A stretch of 22,482 bases of DNA from Palsa-883 sp035486355 (GTDB taxonomy: Bacteria; Pseudomonadota; Alphaproteobacteria; Acetobacterales; Acetobacteraceae), in contig DATHNE010000061.1 of the NCBI GenBank assembly GCA_035486355.1, forward strand, positions 1-22,482, written 5' to 3'. The notes under the pieces are model-generated. The model did no database searches. It saw only the letters and a list, made by a program, of their open reading frames with translations, and was not told where the DNA came from. Shown here one piece after another: positions 1 to 7,424 of this stretch. Both the position numbers and the translations under genes were made by a program. How positions within the stretch are numbered: position 1 is the first letter of the stretch; every line of letters starts with the position of its first letter.

Positions 1-837
1 GCCGTCGCGTTCACCGACGGCGATCACACCGTCGGCTCGGCCCGCCTGATGCGGCTCGCGCTGTCCTATGCGCGCGGGTTTGGCCGGATGATTGTGCAGC
101 ATCCGGAGGATCCGAGCCTGGCCGCCGGCGGTGCGGCGACGGAGGGCGAACTAGCGACCCGCCTGGGTCTGCCAGGCATTCCCGCAGCAGCAGAAGCCAT
201 CCAGGTGGCGCGCGATATCAGCCTGGCGCGGCTGACCGGTGGCGCGGTGCATTTCGCCCATGTCTCAACCGGGGCCGCGTTGGCGCTGATCCGCACCGCC
301 AAGGACGAAGGGCTTGCGGTCACCTGCGACACCGCCCCGCCGTATTTCGACCTGAACGAGACCGCGATTGGCGATTTCCGAACCTACGCCAAGCTGTCAC
401 CGCCGCTACGGACTGACGCCGATCGCCTTGCCGTCGCGGCGGCGCTTGCTGATGGCACGATCGATGCCATCGCCTCGGACCATCAGCCGCGGGATGCCGA
501 TGACAAGCGGCAGCCCTTCGCCCAGGCCGCGGCGGGGGGGATTGGGCTGGCGACGCTGCTGTCGGTGACCTTGGCACAGGTGCATAACGGGCCACTGGGC
601 CTAAGCCAGGCCATCAGCCTGCTGACAGCCCGGCCGGCCAAACTCCTGGGCTGCGAGGCCGGCCGGCTGGCGAAGGGCGCGCCGGCCGACCTGTGCCTGT
701 TCCATCCGGAGCGCATTTGGCAGGTCGAGGCCGGGAAATTGCCAGGCAAGTCGCAGAACACCCCGTTTGACGGCCGTGCGCTCGAAGGCGTGGTGCTGGG
801 CACCTGGAAGGCTGGAAAGCGCGTTTTCAGCCGCTGA
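1..837 (+). CDS. pyrC: Dihydroorotase-family protein PyrC, 5' end outside window
   Basis: The reading frame is open from base 1, so the true start lies upstream; 278 codons are visible and the stop is TGA. The protein belongs to the amidohydrolase-fold dihydroorotases, which close carbamoyl aspartate to dihydroorotate in pyrimidine synthesis. Visible family segments are QHPEDPSL, the metal/substrate segment HFAHVSTGAAL, and SDHQPRDAD, which carries the conserved Asp at the position of the classical DHAPH motif; the C-terminal ARPAKLLG and APADLCLFHP segments are typical. In many alphaproteobacteria pyrB-pyrC lies directly upstream of plsY, so this is the pyrB-linked copy. Some pyrB-linked copies are non-catalytic PyrX-like partners of PyrB. 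The N-terminal HxH metal motif that would help decide is outside the window, so active enzyme versus structural partner stays open. Confidence 0.9.
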   Translation, partial: AVAFTDGDHTVGSARLMRLALSYARGFGRMIVQHPEDPSLAAGGAATEGELATRLGLPGIPAAAEAIQVARDISLARLTGGAVHFAHVSTGAALALIRTAKDEGLAVTCDTAPPYFDLNETAIGDFRTYAKLSPPLRTDADRLAVAAALADGTIDAIASDHQPRDADDKRQPFAQAAAGGIGLATLLSVTLAQVHNGPLGLSQAISLLTARPAKLLGCEAGRLAKGAPADLCLFHPERIWQVEAGKLPGKSQNTPFDGRALEGVVLGTWKAGKRVFSR

Positions 838-860
838 CACCGCGCTCGCCGATCAATCCT

Positions 861-883
861 GGGGCTTCCCCGCCCCTTCAATT
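861..883 (+). terminator. Weak hairpin downstream of pyrC
   Basis: GGGGC at 861-865 can pair with GCCCC at 872-876 around a six-base loop, followed by TTCAATT. The stem is short and the T-tract poor, so it is only a candidate terminator. If real it would separate pyrC from plsY and agrees with the foreign, decayed DNA that follows. Confidence 0.25.
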
Positions 884-963
884 ACCGGTGTGTCGCAGCT
901 GGCGGGCGTTGATCGCGCTGTGCGCGCATGTGTTTGTTGATAAATGTCGCCTGAAACTAAAGA

Positions 964-1480
964 ATGCGAAGCTGTGAACAATCGAAACACTTGACGCGAC
1001 CCGCACCGCCAAGACGCCGCTGTATCTCGGCGCTGCGAGCCGCCCTACGGTCGATCGGGTTGGCGTGCCTTCTGCTGCTGCGTCCCTTGCTACGCACGGC
1101 AGGCCAGCTCCCCCGGACGGTTGCGCTTGCCGACGACTGAGAGGCGCTGGTCCGCGGCGTGACGCTCGAGACGCGGGCTGGTGTTCTGACTGCCACGCTG
1201 CCTGATGGCGCGGATGACGCCGTCCTGACCGCGGCGATGCCGACACTGGTGATGCGTGGCGTTCGCGCGATCAGCCTGCATGATGCGCCAATCCGCGACA
1301 TCACGCCCTTGGCGCAACTGCCGGGGTTGGTAACGCGCGATGCCGCTGGCACCCGGGCGCGCGACCTGATCCCCCTCACCGGCCTGGTCAGCCTGCAATC
1401 GATCAATCTGCAGGTCACGCCCACGCGCGACCTGACGCCGCTGGCCGGGCATGTCGACCTGCGCGTCCGCAACCTTGGCG
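964..1480 (+). pseudogene. Broken exported leucine-rich-repeat protein fragment
   Basis: One reading frame from ATG 964 begins with a basic stretch and a hydrophobic segment (SIGLACLLLL) resembling a signal peptide, meets an in-frame TGA at 1138-1140, and continues open beyond it. After the stop come leucine-rich-repeat units with the spacing of the internalin-like class: DITPLAQLPGL, then DLIPLTGLVSLQSINL, then DLTPLAGHVDLR, each about 22 residues apart. Homology to the repeat ends near 1465, where a neighbouring frame starts to encode a haloperoxidase. I read this as the N-terminal part of a secreted repeat protein, disabled by a nonsense codon and truncated at its 3' side by the fusion. 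Function unknown. The repeat assignment rests on a short stretch and is moderately sure. Confidence 0.5.
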
Positions 1481-2476
1481 GCGCACACCATGCTGACGCA
1501 TCGGTTCCCGGACAATTCCACCGCGCTGGACGCGACGCTGGCAGCCGCTCTCGCCATCGAACCGGCTGGACCAGCGCGTGAGCGTGCGTTGGCCTTCGGC
1601 AAGGCGATCTCGGAGGCGCTTATCATGCGCCGCGAGGAGGACGGCGCCAACAAGGCGGGCGAGTCCCGTGCGAGCACCGCATCCGGGCAGTGGCGTCCGA
1701 CACCGCGGGATTTGCTGCCCGCACTCGATCTGCAGTGGGCCACACTGGTGCCATTCGTTTTGACAACGCCCCAACAGTTCCGCCCAGCCGGGCCCCCTGC
1801 CCTCAGCTCGGCCGCCTATCGACAGGCCCGCGCCACCGTTGCCACGTTGGGTGGTGCGCATTCGACCGTGCGTACTGCGGAACAAACCGAAATCGCCCAC
1901 TATTGGAGCGACGCCATCGGTACCTACGCCCCTGCCGGGCATTGGAACGCCATCGCCGCCAGCATCGTCGCGCCGATGTAGCTCGGTATGGCAGCTGAGG
2001 CGGAGCTCTTTGCCGAGCTGAATGTGGCGATAGCTGATTCCTGTATCGCAATGGCTGACGCCAAATACTGCTACTGGTCCTGGCGGCCGATCACCGCGAT
2101 CCGCGCCGGCGACGACGTCACCCCACCACAGCCAGCCTGGGTCCCGCTGCTGACCCCCCCCAATCATCCGAGCTATGTGTCGGGACATTCGACCTTCAGC
2201 GGCACCGCTGCCGCGGTGCTGACCGAATGGCTCGGCGCCCGCCCCTTCACATTTGCCAGCGCCAGCCTACCCGGCGTGACCCGCAGCTTCACTAGCTTTC
2301 AGCAAGCCGCGGAGGAAGCTGCTGTCAGCCGCGTCTATGACGGCATTCACGTTCCGTTCGACAACGCGGATGGTCTCGCCATCGGGCAGGAGGTCGGCAC
2401 AGGGACCCTGGGCGCTTTCCAGCGTCGCGACGCGGATCGCGGTCCCTACCTGATGGTGGGGGGCCCATGGACATGA
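1451..2476 (+). pseudogene. Vanadium-dependent haloperoxidase/PAP2 protein split by amber codon
   Basis: Two open segments in the same frame, 1451-1978 and 1982-2473, are separated only by TAG at 1979-1981. Together they give the C-terminal three quarters of a vanadium-dependent haloperoxidase of the PAP2 fold. The upstream segment has LAAHTMLTHRFP and YWSDAIGTYAPAGHWN. The downstream one keeps the vanadate pocket: WRPITAIR, HPSYVSGHSTFSG (Ser-Gly-His, about 2180) and SRVYDGIHVPFDNADG (Arg and the essential His). The family's N-terminal part, roughly 80-100 residues, is missing and replaced by the leucine-rich-repeat fragment in another frame. Internal ATG 1988 could restart translation, but the product would lack the N-terminal half of the helical bundle. 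Members oxidise halides with peroxide or act as acid phosphatases; the activity here is presumably lost. Confidence 0.75.
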
Positions 2477-2712
2477 TGGTTGCCACGGACAAGGCCGAGA
2501 TCGTCGGCTGCGCCTTGGACAATGTCGCGCCGGTGACCTCGGTGACCGTGCAATTGGATGGTGGCGCACCGTTCAGCGTGCCGGTTGAGGATCAAGGCCG
2601 GTTCACACTGTCCACCGCGCGGCTGGGCACGGCGCACCGGCATGACCTCATCGTGGCAGCCACGAGCACCACAGCTCGCACCAGCACGGTGCATATGGCC
2701 ATCGGACCGTAG
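2467..2712 (+). pseudogene. Ig-like domain fragment, 81 codons
   Basis: This frame begins inside the end of the haloperoxidase frame and ends with TAG at 2710-2712. It encodes a beta-rich stretch (IVGCALDNVAPVTSV, VTVQLDGGAPFSV, RFTLSTARLG) resembling a single bacterial Ig-like repeat of large surface proteins. It lies one frame away from the haloperoxidase, so it may be the frameshifted C-terminal domain of the same ancestral protein or an independent remnant. It has no signal peptide or ribosome binding site of its own that I can see. It is unlikely to be a functional gene by itself. Confidence 0.4.
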
Positions 2713-2771
2713 ATCACCTCGCGGCGCACGCTGACCGAGCTTCCCGTGTTACCAGCCCGCGTCGCGCGGCC

Positions 2772-2800
2772 TCGGCACCCAGCGCGAATCCGGCTATAGA
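2772..2800 (+). promoter_or_regulatory. Candidate promoter for plsY
   Basis: TCGGCA at 2772-2777 and TATAGA at 2795-2800 are 17 bases apart, each matching four of six bases of the sigma-70 boxes. The -10 box ends eight bases before the plsY ATG and no Shine-Dalgarno sequence precedes it, so the transcript could be leaderless. A local promoter would make sense because plsY is cut off from pyrC by decayed DNA. Confidence 0.3.
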
Positions 2801-2808
2801 CGGTTCGC

Positions 2809-3393
2809 ATGCGGCCCGAACTCTATGGTGTGCTTGGATACCTGCTTGGCGCCACTCCGTTCGGGTTGCTGCTGACCCGCGCAGCCGGGCTCGGCGATAT
2901 CCGCGCCATCGGCTCTGGCAACATCGGCGCGACAAACGTTCTGCGCACCGGCCGCAAGGGCCTCGCCGCCGCGACGCTGGTGCTCGATGCGTTGAAGGGC
3001 GCGGCGGCGGTCGGGATCGCCATGGGGATCGGCGGCGCCGAGCCCGCTCTCTGGGCCGGGCTGGGCGCCGTCTTCGGGCACCTGTTCCCGGTATGGCTCC
3101 GCTTCAAGGGCGGCAAGGGTGTGGCCACCAGCTACGGCGTGTTGTTTGCCGCGGCCTGGCCGGTCGGACTGGCGGCTGGGGCGGTCTGGCTGGTCGTGGC
3201 CGGCCTGGCGCGTCGCTCATCACTCGCCGCGTTGTCTTCCTTCGCGTTGGCGCCGCTGTTCGCAATCGTTCTGGCAAATACGGGCATCGTTAAGCTGGCG
3301 TTGGTCATCGCTGTGCTGGTGTTCATCCGCCATCACGCCAACATCCGCCGCCTGCTCGCGGGCACCGAACCGCGCATCGGCCACAAGGCGTAG
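2809..3393 (+). CDS. plsY: Glycerol-3-phosphate acyltransferase PlsY
   Basis: PlsY transfers the acyl group of acyl-phosphate to glycerol 3-phosphate, the first committed step of membrane phospholipid synthesis, in the inner membrane. The 194-residue protein has the usual length and all three family motifs: SGNIGATNVLRTGRKG (residues about 36-51), FKGGKGVAT (acyl-phosphate/glycerol-phosphate loop, about 98-107) and HHANIRRLLAGTEPRIG near the C-terminus. Hydrophobic segments at the N-terminus, around 51-75, 107-130 and 135-170 fit its multi-pass topology. ATG 2809 gives the standard N-terminus. In related alphaproteobacteria it sits between pyrC and dprA; here the pyrC side is separated by about 2 kb of pseudogene material, while dprA remains follow directly. 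Being essential, it is intact although both neighbours have decayed. Confidence 0.96.
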   Translation: MRPELYGVLGYLLGATPFGLLLTRAAGLGDIRAIGSGNIGATNVLRTGRKGLAAATLVLDALKGAAAVGIAMGIGGAEPALWAGLGAVFGHLFPVWLRFKGGKGVATSYGVLFAAAWPVGLAAGAVWLVVAGLARRSSLAALSSFALAPLFAIVLANTGIVKLALVIAVLVFIRHHANIRRLLAGTEPRIGHKA

Positions 3394-3454
3394 GACCGGC
3401 CCCCACGACAGTCGGATCGGGGGCAGCCGGAGCCGCCGCCCCACGGCCGCACAG

Positions 3455-4232
3455 GATCCACGCGACTGCCTGCACCTGGCACGCGCCGAGGGCGTTGGCC
3501 CAGCCACCTATCGACGCCTGATGGCCCGCTGCGATCAGGCCACGCGGGCGACCAACGCACTACCCCGGTTGGCGCGGGCCAGCGGCGGCGCCACCGCGCC
3601 GCTTGTCCCAAGCCGTGCCGAGGCTGCCCGGAACCTGGAGCGGACCGTCGCCCTTGGGGGTGCAGCGCGTCATGCTGGGAGACGCCAATTACCCGCCGCT
3701 GCCCGCCTCTCCTGGATGATGCGCCACCGATCCTGGCGGTCCTGGGCGATGTTGCGCGCCTCGCCACCCGTGCGGTCGCCCTGGTCGGTGGCCGCAATGC
3801 CTCGGCGAATGGTCAGCGCATTGCCGAGGAGCTGGCGGCTGACCCCACCACCGCTGGCCTGGTTGTGGGGTCCGGCAGGGGGCGGTGCCGGTCGAGACCG
3901 CCGAGGACGTCATCGCCAACCCGCCCGAACAACCGCGCGTGGTCAGGTCCACCTTGTTTGCTGACGCGGGCGCCCCAGATAGCGCGGCCGGGGTCGCTGG
4001 ACTGGTCCCGGAGTCTCCCTTGCCACCCGACTCTGCCGCAGAACCGGCGGCGGCGTGGGTACAAGTGCTTGATTTTCTTGGACCTTCGCCAACGCCGGTT
4101 GACGCGGTGATGCGGCGCTGCCAGTTGTCTCCGCCCGCCGTCATGGCGGTCGTGCTGGAACTCGAGCTGGCCGGACGTATCGCGACGCTTCCGGGCGGGC
4201 GGGTTGCGGTATTGGCGGACTCGCCCGCGTAG
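3455..4232 (+). pseudogene. dprA: DprA (DNA processing protein A) remnant
   Basis: DprA loads RecA onto incoming single-stranded DNA during natural transformation. Pieces of it occur in order but in changing frames. The N-terminal segment (LARAEGVGPATYRRLMAR to about 3655) is in frame 2; VMLGDANYPPLP (from about 3660) in frame 3, which meets TGA at 3717-3719; LDDAPPILAVLGD through VALVGGRNASANGQRIAEE to GLVVGSGR (about 3712-3878) in frame 1; and VETAEDVIANPP plus the C-terminal winged-helix domain (VDAVMRRCQLSPPAVM, LELAGRIATLPGGRV) in frame 3, ending at TAG 4230. The Rossmann core after the SG of the SGxARGID motif is absent, roughly 130-150 residues judged against the family. No ATG, GTG or TTG lies between the plsY stop and the homologous start in that frame. 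The gene is certainly dead. Confidence 0.9.
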
Positions 4233-4248
4233 CGTGTGACAGGATCAA

Positions 4249-6963
4249 ATGCCGGACGTCGTCGTCGTCGAATCCCCCGCGAAAGCAAAAACCATCAACC
4301 GCTATCTCGGTGACAAGTTCACCGTGCTGGCAAGCTTCGGCCATGTGCGCGATCTGCCGCCCAAGGACGGCAGCGTGCGCCCAGACGAGAACTTCGCGAT
4401 GGACTGGGAGTCCGATGCGCGCGGGGAGAAGCAGGTTGGTGCTATCGCCAAGGCGCTAAAGAGCGCGCGTACACTGTACCTGGCGACCGACCCGGACCGC
4501 GAGGGCGAGGCGATCTCCTGGCATGTGCAGAACATGCTGACGGACAAGAAGGCGTTGAACGGCATCGATGTCCGCCGCGTGACCTTCAACGAGATCACCC
4601 GCAACGCGGTCCGCGCCGCGATGGCCGCGCCGCGTGATCTGGACCAGCCGCTGATCGAGGCCTACCTGGCGCGCCGCGCATTGGACTATCTGGTGGGGTT
4701 CACGCTGTCGCCGGTGCTGTGGCGCAAGCTGCCGGGCAGCCGTAGCGCGGGTCGCGTGCAGTCGGTCGCGCTGCGGCTGATCTGCGAGCGCGAAGCTGAG
4801 ATCGAAGCGTTTCGCGCGCGCGAGTACTGGACGATCGAGGGGTTGTTCGTCACACCCGCCGGTGCGCCGTTCACCGCGCGTCTGACCCATCTCAACGGCA
4901 AGAAGCTCGAGCAGTTCGATCTGCCGAATGAGGCGGTGGCGCTGGCCGCCAAGCATGCGGTCGAATCCGGAACGTTCCACGTTGGTACAGTCGAAAAGAG
5001 GCGCGTCCGGCGCAATCCGCCGGCACCGTTCACCACCTCGACGTTGCAGCAGGAGGCCAGCCGCAAGCTGGGGTTCGGCGCGCAGCAGACGATGCGCCTG
5101 GCGCAGCAATTGTATGAAGGCGTCGATCTGCACGGCGAGGTGACCGGGCTGATCACCTATATGCGGACCGACGGCGTGCAGATGGCGCGCGAGGCGGTGA
5201 CGTCGATCCGCGACCACGTGAAGGGCACGTACGGGGGCGATTACCTGCCGACCACGCCGCGTGAGTACCAAAGCAAGATCAAGAACGCGCAGGAAGCGCA
5301 TGAGGCAATCCGTCCGACCGATGTGTCGCGCACGCCAAACGACGTCGCGCGCTTCCTGAACAATGATCAACGCCGGCTGTATGAACTGGTGTGGAAGCGC
5401 GCGGTGGCGTCGCAGATGGCGTCAGCGGAGCTGGATCAGGTCAGTGTCGATGTGACGGATGGCAAGGGGATCACGCTGCGCGCCACCGGTTCAATCGTGG
5501 CGTTCGATGGGTTCCTGAAGCTATATCACGAGGATGTCGACGACGCAGCCGAGGACGACGAGAGCCGCATGCTGCCACCGATGCGCGAGCGCGATCCGCT
5601 GAAGCGCGACCAGGTGGACGCGAGCCAACATTTCACCCAGCCGCCGCCGCGGTACTCCGAGGCGAGCCTGGTGAAGAAGATGGAGGAGCTCGGCATCGGC
5701 CGGCCGTCCACCTACGCCTCGATTCTGTCGGTATTGCAGGACCGGAACTATGTGCGGCTGGACAAGCGACGCTTCATTCCCGAGGACCGCGGTCGGCTGG
5801 TCACCGCCTTCCTTGTGAGTTTCTTCGAGCACTGGGTGGATACCAATTTCACCGCCGCGATGGAGGAGAAGCTCGACGACGTCTCGGCCGGTCAGCTCGA
5901 CTGGCGGGCGGTCATGCGCGCGTTCTGGGACGAATTCTCCAAAGCCGTCGAGCAGACCAAGGACCTCAAGATCAGCGACGTGATCGCGGCGTTGGACGAA
6001 GACCTGGGGCCGCATTTCTTTCCGGCGCGCGAGGATGGATCCGATCCGCGGTCCTGCCCGGCCTGCGGCAATGGGCGGCTGGGGCTGAAGCTGGGCCGCT
6101 ACGGCAGTTTCATTGGCTGTTCGAACTATCCCGCCTGTCAGTTCACCCGCCGCCTGGCCGTGGAGAATGGCGAAACGCAGGGTGAGGTGCTGAAGGACGG
6201 CATGCGCGTGCTGGGCGAGGACCCGGCAACCGGCGAACCGATCACCGTACGCCGCGGACCGTACGGGCTGTATGTGCAGCGCGGTGACGCCAGCGAGGAC
6301 AAGAAGGCGGCGAAACCGCGCCGCACATCCTTGCCGCGCGGCATGGATGGCGAGCAGGTGACGCTGGAGCAGGCGATCGGCCTGCTGTCACTGCCGCGCA
6401 TGATCGGCCTGCATCCGGAAACGAAGGACAAGATCGAGGCCGGCATTGGACGATTCGGTCCCTATGTGCGGATGGGAACAGTGTTCGGGTCGCTCGATCG
6501 TGACGATGATGTGCTGAGCCTTGGGCTCAATCGTGCGGTCGACCTGCTGGCGAAGAAGCTGGCGAGCGTGCGCACGCTGGGCGTGCATCCGAAGGACCAG
6601 CAGCCGATAATCGTGCGCAAGGGTCGGTTTGGACCATATGCGCAACACGGCCAGACGGTCGCCAACCTGCCGCGTGGCGTGCCGATGGACGACGTCACAC
6701 TGGACGAAGCTGTCGCGTTGCTGGCCGAGAAGGGCAAGCAGTTGAAGCCGCGCGGTAGCGCGCGGCGTGGTCGCGGTGCATCAGGGCGCAAGGCGGCGGG
6801 TGCAACGGCGGCGGCCTCGCCGGAGCGACGCCCGCCGGCCAAGCGTGCGGCACCGAAAGTCCCGGCGAAGAAGGCGGCGCCGAAAGCGGCAGCGAAGAAG
6901 AAGCCGCCCGCGCGCAAGAAAGCCGCGGCCAAGGCGCCAGCCAAGCGGACGGCCGCACGATAG
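4249..6963 (+). CDS. topA: DNA topoisomerase I
   Basis: A type IA topoisomerase that relaxes negative supercoils by transient single-strand breaks; 904 residues, the usual size. The N-terminal TOPRIM domain has VVVVESPAKAKT (residues 4-15) and the acidic triad ATDPDREGE (79-87). SRSAGRVQSVALRLI (165-178) belongs to the core. The active-site tyrosine is Tyr304 in LITYMRTDG; the Gly after Asp replaces the Ser of the E. coli motif. A four-cysteine zinc ribbon starts at Cys603 (CPACGNGR, then GCSNYPAC). It is followed by repeated C-terminal units ending in GPYGLYVQRG, GRFGPYVRMG and GRFGPYAQHG, then a Lys/Ala/Pro-rich basic tail from about residue 826 that probably binds DNA. AGGA at 4241-4244 precedes ATG 4249. 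The start lies 16 bases after the dprA remnant, keeping the ancestral order. Confidence 0.97.
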   Translation: MPDVVVVESPAKAKTINRYLGDKFTVLASFGHVRDLPPKDGSVRPDENFAMDWESDARGEKQVGAIAKALKSARTLYLATDPDREGEAISWHVQNMLTDKKALNGIDVRRVTFNEITRNAVRAAMAAPRDLDQPLIEAYLARRALDYLVGFTLSPVLWRKLPGSRSAGRVQSVALRLICEREAEIEAFRAREYWTIEGLFVTPAGAPFTARLTHLNGKKLEQFDLPNEAVALAAKHAVESGTFHVGTVEKRRVRRNPPAPFTTSTLQQEASRKLGFGAQQTMRLAQQLYEGVDLHGEVTGLITYMRTDGVQMAREAVTSIRDHVKGTYGGDYLPTTPREYQSKIKNAQEAHEAIRPTDVSRTPNDVARFLNNDQRRLYELVWKRAVASQMASAELDQVSVDVTDGKGITLRATGSIVAFDGFLKLYHEDVDDAAEDDESRMLPPMRERDPLKRDQVDASQHFTQPPPRYSEASLVKKMEELGIGRPSTYASILSVLQDRNYVRLDKRRFIPEDRGRLVTAFLVSFFEHWVDTNFTAAMEEKLDDVSAGQLDWRAVMRAFWDEFSKAVEQTKDLKISDVIAALDEDLGPHFFPAREDGSDPRSCPACGNGRLGLKLGRYGSFIGCSNYPACQFTRRLAVENGETQGEVLKDGMRVLGEDPATGEPITVRRGPYGLYVQRGDASEDKKAAKPRRTSLPRGMDGEQVTLEQAIGLLSLPRMIGLHPETKDKIEAGIGRFGPYVRMGTVFGSLDRDDDVLSLGLNRAVDLLAKKLASVRTLGVHPKDQQPIIVRKGRFGPYAQHGQTVANLPRGVPMDDVTLDEAVALLAEKGKQLKPRGSARRGRGASGRKAAGATAAASPERRPPAKRAAPKVPAKKAAPKAAAKKKPPARKKAAAKAPAKRTAAR

Positions 6964-7044
6964 CACGGCTCTGGCAAGGCGTGGCTCACCAAGCTGGCTG
7001 AGAAGTGCCCCGCGCGCGGCGCCCGATCGTGGCACCGCGCTGAT

Positions 7045-7290
7045 ATGGCGCGCGACACGATGCACGATAACCTGTTGCTGGAGCACCTGCGCGCCAGTCG
7101 TGCCGACAGGCACGAGTTGCGGGCGGAGCAACGCGAGCAGCGGGCAGGTCTTGGCGCGATCGAACGTTCACTCGCCCGTGTCGAAGGCGACGTGGCGGAA
7201 TGTCGGGCCGAAGTCGGACGGCGCTTTGACCAGGTTCAGGATCGCCGCGACCGCATCGAGCGCCACCTGGACCTCGTTCCCGCCGGCTGA
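7045..7290 (+). CDS. Small charged coiled-coil protein, unknown function
   Basis: An 81-residue protein, very rich in Arg, Glu and Asp, with no cysteine and no membrane segment. From residue 8 to the end it shows heptad-like spacing of Leu, Ile and Val (NLLLEHLRASRADRHEL, RVEGDVAECRAEV, RIERHLDLVPAG), as in short coiled-coil proteins of alphaproteobacteria that have no assigned role. The downstream ATG at 7060 gives a start at MHDNLLLEHL and is an equally good choice; neither has a clear Shine-Dalgarno sequence. It follows topA by 81 bases on the same strand and could be read through from it. I do not recognise a named family, and expression is not proven. Confidence 0.5.
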   Translation: MARDTMHDNLLLEHLRASRADRHELRAEQREQRAGLGAIERSLARVEGDVAECRAEVGRRFDQVQDRRDRIERHLDLVPAG

Positions 7291-7365
7291 CTGACACACC
7301 CGCGATCGCGCGGCGCGCACCGCTGGGTTGAAGCGATCGCGTTCGCCGGGCATGCTGCACTGCGG

Positions 7366-7371
7366 TATAAA
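7366..7371 (+). promoter_or_regulatory. Candidate -10 box upstream of the MFS gene
   Basis: TATAAA stands out in a G+C-rich intergenic stretch, 54 bases before the preferred MFS start at 7425. No convincing -35 box is present at 17-18 bases (TTCGCC at 7342-7347 is weak). It overlaps the alternative ATG at 7371, which argues against that start. Confidence 0.3.
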
Positions 7372-7424
7372 TGGGTTCTCCCGACCCGCCATGCTGCGAC
7401 GGGCCGAGCGGCAGCGGAGCACGC

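Noticed and set aside
1979..1981. Amber codon as a pyrrolysine or programmed readthrough site
   Set aside because: Pyrrolysine is unknown in this family and lineage, no structured element follows, and neighbouring genes carry other stops and frameshifts; pseudogenisation is simpler.
3119..3964. A long plus-strand frame of 281 codons overlapping plsY and continuing downstream
   Set aside because: Its first part is an out-of-frame shadow of plsY and only its middle matches DprA; it is a chance join made possible by frameshifts in dprA.
7371..7424. Extended N-terminus of the MFS exporter from ATG 7371
   Set aside because: The added 18 residues are not like the family, the ATG overlaps a -10-like TATAAA, and ATG 7425 has a better upstream GCGGAG.
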